Shown here: positions 50,301 through 57,378 of the stretch, one piece after another
Layout: the number at the start of each line of letters is the position of its first letter
How positions within the stretch are numbered: position 1 is the first letter of the stretch
DNA from: Sphingomonas caeni
Lineage (GTDB): Bacteria; Pseudomonadota; Alphaproteobacteria; Sphingomonadales; Sphingomonadaceae
Assembly: GCF_026013415.1 (NCBI RefSeq)
Contig: NZ_JAPDOK010000002.1
Coordinates: 372,001 to 436,000, forward strand
Reading direction: 5' to 3'
DNA length: 64,000 nucleotides
Notes under the pieces: generated by a model
What the model was told of the DNA's origin: nothing
Seen by the model: the letters and a program-made list of their open reading frames with translations, nothing else
Database searches by the model: none
Made by a program: the position numbers and the translations under genes

Positions 50301-51832
50301 ACCGCGAGCGGCGTATCGTCGCCCATCGATCCCACGGCCTCCTTCGCCGTCTCGACCATCGGCGAGAGCACCAGCTCCATATCCTCGAGCGTCTGCCCCG
50401 CCGCGACCTGGCGCCGGGTCAGCTCGGCGCGCTCGAAGCGCAGCGGCGCGGCCTTGGGCGCGGGCAGCGCGTCGATGGTGATGAACTCGCCGATCTTGGC
50501 GTCATAGTCCGCCTCGCCCGAGATGCGGTCCTTGATCGCGAGATCGTCGAACAGCGCGCCCGCCTCGAGGTCGACCGCGATCATCTGCCCCGGGCCCATC
50601 CGGCCCTTGGCCACGACGCTGGTCTCCGGAATCTGGACCATGCCGGTCTCCGAACCGACGATCAGCAGATTGTCCGAGGTGCGGACATAGCGCAGCGGCC
50701 TGAGCGCGTTGCGGTCGACCCCCGCCACCGCCCAGCGCCCGTCGGTCATCGCCAGCGCGGCGGGGCCGTCCCACGGCTCCATCACGCTCGCGAGATATTT
50801 GTACATGTCGAGATGATTCTGCGGCGTATCCTCGTCGGACCAGGCCTCGGGAACGAGCATGAGCTTGGCGGTCGGCGCGTCGCGGCCCGAGCGGCAGATC
50901 GCCTCGAACACCGCGTCGAGCGCGGCGGTGTCGCTCGCGCCCGCCGGGATCACCGGCTTGATGTCCTCGCTATGCTCGCCGAAGGCGAGGCTGGCCATGC
51001 GGATCTCGTGGCTCAGCATCCAGTTCTTGTTGCCGCGGATCGTGTTGATCTCGCCATTGTGCGCGAGGCAGCGGAAGGGCTGGGCCAGCCACCATTGCGG
51101 GAAGGTGTTGGTCGAATAACGCTGGTGGAAGATCGCGACGCGGCTCTCGAACCGCGCATCGCGCAGGTCGGGATAGAAGTCCGACAGCGATTCCGCGAGG
51201 AACAGCCCCTTGTAGATGATCGAGCGGCAGCTGAGCGAGCAGATATAGAAGCCCTGCACCTGCGCCGCGATGATCCGCTTCTCGATCCGTCGGCGGATCA
51301 GATAGAGATTCTTCTCGAACTCGGCGGCATCGGCCTCGTCGGGCATCGGGCCGGCGATCATGATCTGCTCGATCTCGGGGCGCGTCTCCTGCGCCTTGCG
51401 GCCTATCACCGAGACATCGACCGGCACCTGGCGCCAGCCATGGATGCGGTATCCCGCCCCGATGATCTCGCTCTCGACGATGGTGCGGCACGCCTCCTGC
51501 GCGCCCAGATCGGTGCGCGGCAGGAACACCATGCCGACCGCGAGCCGGTTGGGGAGCAATTGGTGCCCCGAGGCCTGGATCGCATCGTCGAAGAAGCGTA
51601 CCGGCAGATCGACATGCAGCCCGGCGCCGTCGCCGGTCTTGCCGTCGGCATCCACTGCGCCGCGATGCCACACCGCCTTGAGCGCATCGATCGCCGACTG
51701 GACGACGCGGCGGCTGGGCACGCCATCGGTCGCGGCGACCAGCCCCACGCCGCAGGCGTCGCCCTCGAATTCGGGACGGTACATGCCCTCGCGGGCGAGG
51801 CGGAGGCGTTCGGATTCGGGGGGGAGGGTCAT
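47315..51832 (-). CDS. gltB: Glutamate synthase (NADPH) large subunit GltB
   Basis: A 1505-aa enzyme that makes glutamate from glutamine and 2-oxoglutarate. The N-terminal Ntn glutaminase begins with the nucleophile Cys27 (GDACGVGLVA), so a 26-aa propeptide would be cut. The central and FMN synthase domains follow (PGEGGQLPGFKVTEFIAKLR; ILIAGHVGGTGASPVTSVKY). The 3Fe-4S cysteines lie in MGCIMVRQCHSNTCPVGICT. The C-terminal beta-helix is complete. GltD is upstream, separated by two DUF2059 genes. Confidence 0.97.
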   Translation of the reverse strand: MTLPPESERLRLAREGMYRPEFEGDACGVGLVAATDGVPSRRVVQSAIDALKAVWHRGAVDADGKTGDGAGLHVDLPVRFFDDAIQASGHQLLPNRLAVGMVFLPRTDLGAQEACRTIVESEIIGAGYRIHGWRQVPVDVSVIGRKAQETRPEIEQIMIAGPMPDEADAAEFEKNLYLIRRRIEKRIIAAQVQGFYICSLSCRSIIYKGLFLAESLSDFYPDLRDARFESRVAIFHQRYSTNTFPQWWLAQPFRCLAHNGEINTIRGNKNWMLSHEIRMASLAFGEHSEDIKPVIPAGASDTAALDAVFEAICRSGRDAPTAKLMLVPEAWSDEDTPQNHLDMYKYLASVMEPWDGPAALAMTDGRWAVAGVDRNALRPLRYVRTSDNLLIVGSETGMVQIPETSVVAKGRMGPGQMIAVDLEAGALFDDLAIKDRISGEADYDAKIGEFITIDALPAPKAAPLRFERAELTRRQVAAGQTLEDMELVLSPMVETAKEAVGSMGDDTPLAVISDKPRLISQFFRQNFSQVTNPPIDSLRERQVMTLRTRFGNLANILDTEGAPGKVLVLESPVLTSDDWERLRGHFGDQCAEIDCSFDAGGDAETLRAAIKRIRFEAEQAVRAGCTELFLTDEHISESRVAIASVLAVAAVHTHLVRRGLRSYASVNVRSAECLDTHYYAVLIGVGATTVNAYLAEAAIADRQARGLFGKLSLEECLARHRKAIDEGLLKILSKMGIAVISSYRGGYNFEAVGLSRALVHDLFPGMPAKISGEGYASLHLNATMRHEAAFDAAVATLPIGGFYRHRHGGETHAYSAQLMHLLQSAVATDSYSTYLQFSRGVRDMPPVYLRDLLEFNFPAEGVPVDKVEAITEIRKRFVTPGMSLGALSPEAHETLAIAMNRIGAKAVSGEGGEDSSRYTPYDNGDNANSVIKQIASGRFGVTAEYLNACDEIEIKVAQGAKPGEGGQLPGFKVTEFIAKLRHATPGVTLISPPPHHDIYSIEDLAQLIYDLKMINPRARVCVKLVSSAGIGTVAAGVAKAHADVILIAGHVGGTGASPVTSVKYAGTPWEMGLSEVNQTLTLNGLRGRVKLRTDGGLKTGRDIVIAAILGAEEFGIGTLSLVAMGCIMVRQCHSNTCPVGICTQDQRLRDKFTGTPEKVINLMTFIAEEVREILARLGFRSLDEVIGRTELLKQVSRGAEHLDDLDLNPILAKVDADEDNRRFSLDTWRNEVPDSLDAQMIKDGAAVFSRGERMQLTYTVRNTHRAVGTRLSSEVTRTFGMSALNDGHVHVRLRGSAGQSLGAFLCKGITLEVFGDSNDYVGKGLSGGIIVVRPMVSSPIESWKNTIIGNTVLYGATSGKLFAAGQAGERFAVRNSGAQVVVEGCGANGCEYMTGGVAVVLGAVGMNFGAGMTGGMAFVYDPDASFARRANPDSIVWQRLSSAHWEGVLRDLVAAHVETTDSAYAKGLLDEWERTAGDFWQVVPKEMLTRLPHPLDDSIEAVAAE

Positions 51833-52563
51833 TTCAGCTTCATTCCCGTGAATCGTTCCATGACGGGGATCACAGCAGCCTCGATCTCTGCGTCCATTTC
51901 AGGCGAAGGCGCATTCGACCAGTCGGCGATGATCTGCATCATCCGGGGGCGCAGCGCGAGGACGCGCTGTCCCGACGGCGACCGCCCGAAGCGGTCCGCA
52001 TCCTGAAGCTGCGCAGGCGTCAATTGGCCGACGACGGCGACCGCCGCGCTTCTGGCCGTGGCCGACAGATTTTGTTCGGTCACGACATAGCCGTCGGACG
52101 CCATCGTTCCGATCATGGGTCCCAGGTCGAGGCCCTCGGCCATCAATTCGATCATGCGGGTGCCCGTAGGGCTGCCGTAAAAGGCAATGGCGGCGCGCAG
52201 ATCCTCTTCGCTCAATTCGGCGGCGAAGAAGGTCCCGAGCCGGTCCCACATGGACGGCAGTGCCTGGCGGAGATGGCGGATCAGGATCGGCTTCATCGCC
52301 TCGACCATCGCCTTCAATATCCCGGGATAGCGCTCCTCCATCGCTTTCATGTCGGGATCGGCGAGCATCGCCTGGGCCGTTCGGTCGCCGAGCATCCGAT
52401 CCAGCACGGCCATCGTCAGCGCTTCCGGGTTCAGCAGCTTCGCCAACTGAAGGCCAAGAGTCTGGCGCGCCGGATCGGCCGCCATCGGCGCCGCGGTCTG
52501 CGCAACCGCCGGCAGCGGCGCGATCGCGCCAGCGGCAATCAGCAGTGCGGCGGCGCGGATCAT
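51829..52563 (-). CDS. Secreted DUF2059-type protein (copy 2)
   Basis: A 244-aa protein with a Sec signal peptide (AAALLIAAGAIAPLPAVAQ). The stretch EEDLRAAIAFYGSPTGTRMI is the DUF2059 motif (LxAxxxFYxSPxGxxx). It is a divergent paralogue of the next gene. Probably periplasmic; role unknown. It overlaps gltB by 4 nt and the other copy by 4 nt. Confidence 0.7.
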   Translation of the reverse strand: MIRAAALLIAAGAIAPLPAVAQTAAPMAADPARQTLGLQLAKLLNPEALTMAVLDRMLGDRTAQAMLADPDMKAMEERYPGILKAMVEAMKPILIRHLRQALPSMWDRLGTFFAAELSEEDLRAAIAFYGSPTGTRMIELMAEGLDLGPMIGTMASDGYVVTEQNLSATARSAAVAVVGQLTPAQLQDADRFGRSPSGQRVLALRPRMMQIIADWSNAPSPEMDAEIEAAVIPVMERFTGMKLK

Positions 52564-53240
52564 TGCCCGCCCGCCGAGTGCTGGCGCTTGTAGTCAGTGA
52601 CCGCCTTCAGCGCGATCGTGCGGATGCCGGGGCCGATTTCGGCCACCAGCCGGTCGGCCCAGGCGGTGCTCACCGCGTTGATCTGCGGCGAGATGCGCTG
52701 CATCTTCTGCGCCCCGCTGCTCTGGCCGAATTCGGCCAGCGGGCCATAATCCTCGGGCGTCAGGCTCGCCATCACCTTGTCGAACGCGGCGCGCTGCATC
52801 GCCTCCTCGCCCTTGGCGATGTTCTCGCCCATCGACTGGAGCGTGATCGCATAGACTTTCTGACCGGTCGGGCTGGCGAAGAAGCGATAGAGTTCACCGG
52901 CCTCCTGGGGGGTCAATTCGCCCGCGAGGATCTTGCGGATATCGGCGCGCAGCGCGGGCAGTCCGGCAAGCACGGCGCGGCTCAGCTCGGGCCGGATCTG
53001 CGCGACCATATAGTCGCGCATGCCGGGGTAGCGCGCGAATTCGGCGCCGCCGACTTCCTGGTCGAGGCCCTGGTTCAGCCCGGCAAAGACGAGATCGAGC
53101 ATCGCCCGATCGGGGATCATCAGGCCGACGAGCCTGTCGAGATCGTCGGTGGGCGCCGGGACGGGCGCGACCGTAGCTGCCGCGGGCGGGGTCATCGTCA
53201 GCGGCGCAGTCAGCGCCAGCGCTGCGAACAGGAATTTCAT
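52560..53240 (-). CDS. Secreted DUF2059-type protein (copy 1)
   Basis: A 226-aa protein. Signal peptide MKFLFAALALTAPLTMTPPA; DUF2059 motif EAGELYRFFASPTGQKVYAI; C-terminal helix VTDYKRQHSAGGQ. I preferred the ATG at 53240 since AGAGGA lies about 9 nt upstream; an ATG at 53249 is alternative. It lies just after gltD and overlaps copy 2. Confidence 0.7.
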   Translation of the reverse strand: MKFLFAALALTAPLTMTPPAAATVAPVPAPTDDLDRLVGLMIPDRAMLDLVFAGLNQGLDQEVGGAEFARYPGMRDYMVAQIRPELSRAVLAGLPALRADIRKILAGELTPQEAGELYRFFASPTGQKVYAITLQSMGENIAKGEEAMQRAAFDKVMASLTPEDYGPLAEFGQSSGAQKMQRISPQINAVSTAWADRLVAEIGPGIRTIALKAVTDYKRQHSAGGQ

Positions 53241-53254
53241 CGGCCTCATCCTCT

Positions 53255-54697
53255 TCAGGCCGCGCGTGCCGACTGGGCGGCGCGTGCGCGCATCCAGGCA
53301 TGCATATGCGCCGCGACATCGCGGCCGTCGCGAATCGCCCAGACGACGAGACTCGCGCCGCGGACAATGTCGCCCGCCGCGAACACGCCGTCCATGCTCG
53401 TCATCATCGTTTTGCCGTCGGTGCGCAGCGTCCCCCAGCGGGTGACGCCGAGCTCGGGCGCGCCGAACAATCTCGGCAATTCCTCGGGATCGAAGCCCAG
53501 CGCCTTGATCACCAGATCGGCGGGGACGCCATAGCTGTTGCCCGGATCGGGTTCGGGCGCGCGGCGGCCGCTGGCATCGGGCGCGCCGAGCCGCATCTTG
53601 CCGACCTTGACGCCGCTCACCGTCTTGCCGCCCTCGAACCCCTCGGGCGCCGAGAGCCAGACGAACTCGACGCCTTCCTCCTCGGCATTGGCCACCTCGC
53701 GCTGCGAGCCCGGCATATTGGCGCGGTCGCGGCGATAGAGGCACTTCACCGAGGCCGCGCCCTGGCGGACCGCGGTGCGGACGCAGTCCATCGCGGTGTC
53801 GCCGCCGCCGATCACGACGACATGCTTGCCCTGCGCGTCGAGGGTGCCGTCGTCGAAGGCGGGGACCGTATCGCCAAAGCCCTTGCGGTTCGACGCGATC
53901 AGATAGTCGAGCGCCTCGACCACCCCCTCGGCGTCGACGCCCTTCGCCTTGATCGCGCGCGGCTTGTAGACGCCGGTGGCGATCAGCAGGCTGTCATGCC
54001 GGGCGCGGAGTTCGTCGAGCGTGGCGTCGCGGCCGATCTCGAAGCCGAGATGGAAGACGATCCCGCCCGCTTCGAGCCGCTCGACGCGGCGCATCACGAC
54101 AGGCTTCTCCAGCTTGAAGCCCGGAATGCCATAGGTGAGCAGCCCGCCCGCGCGGTCGTGCCGGTCATAGACATGGACGTCATAGCCCGCGACGCGCAGA
54201 TATTCGGCGGCCGAGAGCCCGGCCGGCCCCGCGCCGATCACGCCGACCGATTGGCCGCGCGGGGCTCCGGCAACGAGCGGCTCGACCCAGCCCTCTTCCC
54301 AGGCGGTATCGGTGATGAACTTCTCGACCGATCCGATCGTGACCGCGCCATGGCCCGAAAATTCGATCACGCAATTGCCCTCGCACAGCCGGTCCTGCGG
54401 GCAGATGCGGCCGCAAATCTCGGGCATGGTCGAGGTCGAATTGCTCAGCTCATACGCCTCGCGCAGCCGCCCCTCGGCGGTCAGCCGCAGCCAGTCGGGG
54501 ATATGGTTGTGCAGCGGGCAATGCACCGAGCAATAGGGCACGCCGCATTGCGAGCAGCGCGAGGACTGCTCCTCGGCCTTCTCGATCGCATAGCGGTCGG
54601 CGATCTCGCGGAAATCCTCCGCGCGCAGCTCGGCCGCGCGCTTGGCCGGAAAGGCCTGCCCCGCTTCCACGAATTTGAGCATCGGATCGTTCGCCAT
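53255..54697 (-). CDS. gltD: Glutamate synthase (NADPH) small subunit GltD
   Basis: A 480-aa flavoprotein that passes electrons from NADPH to GltB. Two N-terminal cysteine clusters for 4Fe-4S (CSQCGVPYCSVHCPLHNHIP; CGRICPQDRLCEGNC), FAD site SVGVIGAGPAGLSAAEYLRV, NADPH site VVVIGGGDTAMDCVRTAVRQ, and late GVFAAGDIVRGASLVVWAIR. First gene of gltD-DUF2059-DUF2059-gltB. A hairpin near its start may cover the ribosome site. Confidence 0.96.
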   Translation of the reverse strand: MANDPMLKFVEAGQAFPAKRAAELRAEDFREIADRYAIEKAEEQSSRCSQCGVPYCSVHCPLHNHIPDWLRLTAEGRLREAYELSNSTSTMPEICGRICPQDRLCEGNCVIEFSGHGAVTIGSVEKFITDTAWEEGWVEPLVAGAPRGQSVGVIGAGPAGLSAAEYLRVAGYDVHVYDRHDRAGGLLTYGIPGFKLEKPVVMRRVERLEAGGIVFHLGFEIGRDATLDELRARHDSLLIATGVYKPRAIKAKGVDAEGVVEALDYLIASNRKGFGDTVPAFDDGTLDAQGKHVVVIGGGDTAMDCVRTAVRQGAASVKCLYRRDRANMPGSQREVANAEEEGVEFVWLSAPEGFEGGKTVSGVKVGKMRLGAPDASGRRAPEPDPGNSYGVPADLVIKALGFDPEELPRLFGAPELGVTRWGTLRTDGKTMMTSMDGVFAAGDIVRGASLVVWAIRDGRDVAAHMHAWMRARAAQSARAA

Positions 54698-54703
54698 GCC
54701 GCG

Positions 54704-54718
54704 CCCCTATCTCAGGGG
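54704..54718 (-). promoter_or_regulatory. Hairpin over the gltD ribosome site
   Basis: On the minus strand CCCCT-GAGAT-AGGGG; the 3' arm AGGGG lies 6-11 nt from the gltD ATG and is the best ribosome site. A folded leader could reduce translation. Inference only. Confidence 0.35.
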
Positions 54719-54819
54719 AGCCGACAATAAAAGGCAGTACTACTTACCTATTTATCGAATCATGGCGACGAAGTTGCGTTCCGGCGCATTCCGAACGCGT
54801 TTTTAATCCCGATGCGGAC

Positions 54820-55623
54820 CTATCTTAGCGCCAGCCACGCCAGGGCCACCGCTCCGGCGCCGATTCGGTACCAGGCAAAGGGCGCAAAGCCATGCTTGCT
54901 GACGATGCCGACAAACCATTTGATCACCAGCAGCGCCACCACGAACGACACCGCGAACCCCACCGCGATCTCGCTCCAGCCGACCTTGCCGTGCAGGTCG
55001 ACCCCCTTCTTGGCGAGCTCGAGCACAGTCGCGCCGAGCATCGTCGGGATGGCGAGGAAGAAGCTGAACTCGGCCGCGGTGCGCCGCTCGACGCCCAGCG
55101 TCAGCGCCCCCATGATCGTCGCGCCCGAGCGGCTGACGCCGGGGATCATCGCGAGGCACTGGATCACCCCGATCCCGATCGCGCGCACCACTGGAATCTC
55201 GGCGACGCCGTGCACCGTCCCCGCCTTGACCGCGCGCTCGATCGCCAGGATCGCCACGCCGCCGGCGATCAGTGCCCAGGCCACGATCGTCGGCGATCCC
55301 AGCATCGCCTCGATCTCGTCGTGCAGCAGATAGCCCAGGATCGCCGCGGGGATGAAGGCGATGATCAGGTTGCGCACGAAGCGCAGCGAGACCGGATCGA
55401 GCTTGAGCAATCCCATCGCCACCGCCCAGAAGGTCCGCCAATAGAGCACCACCACCGCCAGGATCGCGCCGAGCTGGATGATGACGTTGAACATCGCCCA
55501 CTCTGCGGCGTCATAGCCCATCAGCTCGGAGGCGAGGATCAGATGCCCGGTCGAGGAGACCGGCAGGAATTCGGTGATGCCTTCGACAATGCCCAGCAGC
55601 ACGGCAACAAGCAGTTCGATCAT
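54820..55623 (-). CDS. uppP: Undecaprenyl-diphosphatase UppP (BacA)
   Basis: A 267-aa, about eight-helix membrane phosphatase that regenerates undecaprenyl phosphate for peptidoglycan. Motifs LGIVEGITEFLPVSSTGHLI near residue 12 and IPGVSRSGATIMGALTLGV near 160 are intact. Single gene; ATG at 55623. Confidence 0.95.
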   Translation of the reverse strand: MIELLVAVLLGIVEGITEFLPVSSTGHLILASELMGYDAAEWAMFNVIIQLGAILAVVVLYWRTFWAVAMGLLKLDPVSLRFVRNLIIAFIPAAILGYLLHDEIEAMLGSPTIVAWALIAGGVAILAIERAVKAGTVHGVAEIPVVRAIGIGVIQCLAMIPGVSRSGATIMGALTLGVERRTAAEFSFFLAIPTMLGATVLELAKKGVDLHGKVGWSEIAVGFAVSFVVALLVIKWFVGIVSKHGFAPFAWYRIGAGAVALAWLALR

Positions 55624-55679
55624 GCGGAAATACGCCCCCGGTTACGCACCCTAGTCTGCATGCGGAAAGATTAAGGCTT

Positions 55680-56606
55680 TCAGGCGGCGAGCTTCGCGAA
55701 GCGGCCATGGCGGCGATACTGCACCAGCCAGCCCGGCGCGACGCTCGCCAGCGGGGTCGGATCGATGCCGAGCGCGGCGAAGCCCCTGGCCCCCGGCGCG
55801 ACCAGATTGTCGCGCCCCAGCATCCGCCACTGGTCGCCGGTGATCGGCGATCCCGGCAGCATCGGCACCAGCGCGCCGATCGGATCGGGCAGCTCGATAA
55901 AGGCGGGGTCGCGCCCGATCTCGTGCGCGATCCAGCGGAACAGCTCGGCCATGCTCAGCACATCGGGCCCGCCCAGCTCATAGGTCTGGCGGCCATGCGC
56001 GAGCGTATCGGCCAGCGCCACCGCCACCGCCTCGGCCGCATCGGCGACCCAGGCGGGCTGGAAGCGCGCCTTGCCGCGCAGCACCGGCACGACCTTCTTG
56101 CCGCCGATCAGGCCGGCGAAGCGGTTCACGAACCGGTCCTCGCGCCCGAACAGGATCGAGGGGCGCAGGATCGTCGCGGTCCGGAACGCGCCGAGCACTG
56201 CGCGCTCGCCATCGGCCTTGGAACGGCCATAGGCTGAGGCCGATTCGGGATCCGCGCCGATCGCCGAGATCTGGACGAAGCCGCTCGCTCCCGCACGGCT
56301 TGCGGCGATCGCGGCATTCTGGGCGCCTTTCACATGCACGGCGTGGAATTCGTCGGCCTTGAAGGTGCCGACCAGATTGACCACCGCGTCCGATCCCGCG
56401 ACCGCCTCGGCGATCGTCTCGGGCAGGGTGATGTCGGCCGCGACGAACTGGGTCTGGCCGAGCCCGCCCAGCGGCTTCAGGAACCAGGCGTCGCGCGGCC
56501 GCCGCTGCGCGATCCGCACCCGGGCGCCGCGCGCCAGCAGGGCCTGAGCGACATAGCGGCCCAGAAATCCGCCGCCGCCGATGAGGGTGACCAGCTTGTC
56601 CTTCAC
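55680..56606 (-). CDS. NAD(P)-binding NDUFA9-like (complex I assembly type) protein
   Basis: A 308-aa atypical short-chain dehydrogenase. TLIGGGGFLGRYVAQALLAR is the nucleotide site; SGFVQISAIGADPESASAYG and RSKADGERAVL hold the Tyr/Lys pair region; ATILRPSILFGREDRFVNRF is typical of the NDUFA9/'complex I NDUFA9 subunit' family. The GTG at 56606 is preceded by AAGGAGG. Likely membrane-associated NAD(P)H binding; enzyme activity unknown. Confidence 0.8.
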   Translation of the reverse strand: MKDKLVTLIGGGGFLGRYVAQALLARGARVRIAQRRPRDAWFLKPLGGLGQTQFVAADITLPETIAEAVAGSDAVVNLVGTFKADEFHAVHVKGAQNAAIAASRAGASGFVQISAIGADPESASAYGRSKADGERAVLGAFRTATILRPSILFGREDRFVNRFAGLIGGKKVVPVLRGKARFQPAWVADAAEAVAVALADTLAHGRQTYELGGPDVLSMAELFRWIAHEIGRDPAFIELPDPIGALVPMLPGSPITGDQWRMLGRDNLVAPGARGFAALGIDPTPLASVAPGWLVQYRRHGRFAKLAA

Positions 56607-56709
56607 GCGCGCCTCCTTGAACAGAGTCGCCCCATGCCGCGTGCGTGCGCGATGGGCAAGCGCGTCGCGCCGCCGCCCGCGCGTCGTGGTCCGGCTCACC
56701 CATGTTGAT

Positions 56710-56730
56710 AATAGTGCGAAACGCTATATT
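56710..56730. promoter_or_regulatory. Palindrome upstream of the LytTR gene (GCGAAACGC core)
   Basis: AATA-GT-GCG-AAA-CGC-TA-TATT, symmetric except for two positions in each arm, ends 8 nt before the LytTR ATG. The same core (as GCGTTTCGC) lies upstream of the TonB receptor at 57269-57285. Candidate autoregulatory operator. Confidence 0.5.
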
Positions 56731-56738
56731 ATGAACGC

Positions 56739-57218
56739 ATGCCCGGCGATGCCCGCCCCGTGCGTATCCTGCTGCTGCGTCCCGATGCCGACGCCGATGC
56801 GATCGCGCAGGCGCTCGCCGCCCATCCCGATGCCGAACTGATCGGTGCCGTCTCGAGCGCGGCCGAGGCCGAACGGCTGATCGCGGCGCTCCCGCGGGGC
56901 GCCGAATTCTGGGCGCGCTCGCAGGGACGCTACACGCGCGTCTGCGAGGCCGAGCTCGACTGGGTCGAGGCCGAGCGCGACTATGTCCGCCTCCATACCG
57001 CCGGCGCTTCCTTCCTCCACCACGAGCCGCTAGGCGCCGTGGCCGCCCGGCTCGACCGCCACGCCTTTCGCCGCGTCCATCGCTCGGCGATCGTCCGCTG
57101 GGACCGCGCCCGCGAGATTCGCCGCCGCCCCGACGGGCTCACCGTGGTCACCGGCCTCGGCGCCCAGGTCCGTATCGGGCGCAGCTACGCCCCCGCCTTG
57201 CTCGCCGCCCTCGGCTGA
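56739..57218 (+). CDS. LytTR-domain DNA-binding regulator without receiver
   Basis: A 159-aa protein. The LytTR domain occupies about 65-158: LDWVEAERDYVRLHTAGASF, LGAVAARLDRHAFRRVHRSA and IGRSYAPALL. Residues 1-55 are short and not a full receiver, so it is not an ordinary two-component partner. It lies 160 bp upstream of a large TonB receptor, which it may control. The ribosome site is weak. Confidence 0.8.
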   Translation: MPGDARPVRILLLRPDADADAIAQALAAHPDAELIGAVSSAAEAERLIAALPRGAEFWARSQGRYTRVCEAELDWVEAERDYVRLHTAGASFLHHEPLGAVAARLDRHAFRRVHRSAIVRWDRAREIRRRPDGLTVVTGLGAQVRIGRSYAPALLAALG

Positions 57219-57268
57219 ATCGCGCGCAGGAATGTGACAAAGCTGCCACAGCCGGGCGGCATAGTGAT

Positions 57269-57285
57269 TATTGCGTTTCGCAATA
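57269..57285. promoter_or_regulatory. Palindrome upstream of the TonB receptor (GCGTTTCGC core)
   Basis: TATTGCG-TTT-CGCAATA is a perfect 17-bp palindrome with 3-nt centre, 93 nt ahead of the receptor ATG. The core is the reverse complement of that at 56716-56724 in front of the LytTR gene, pointing to a common regulator. Confidence 0.55.
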
Positions 57286-57378
57286 TGATCATTTCACGCC
57301 AGCCGCGCTCGAATCGCGAAAGCCGCCATTCGCCGCCCGCTCCACCATGGTCCCACGCAAACCAACAAGGGGCCAACC

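Noticed and set aside
48683..52006. An 1107-codon open frame antisense to gltB
   Set aside because: Low-complexity Arg/His/Asp composition and no recognisable motifs; gltB on the other strand is certain.
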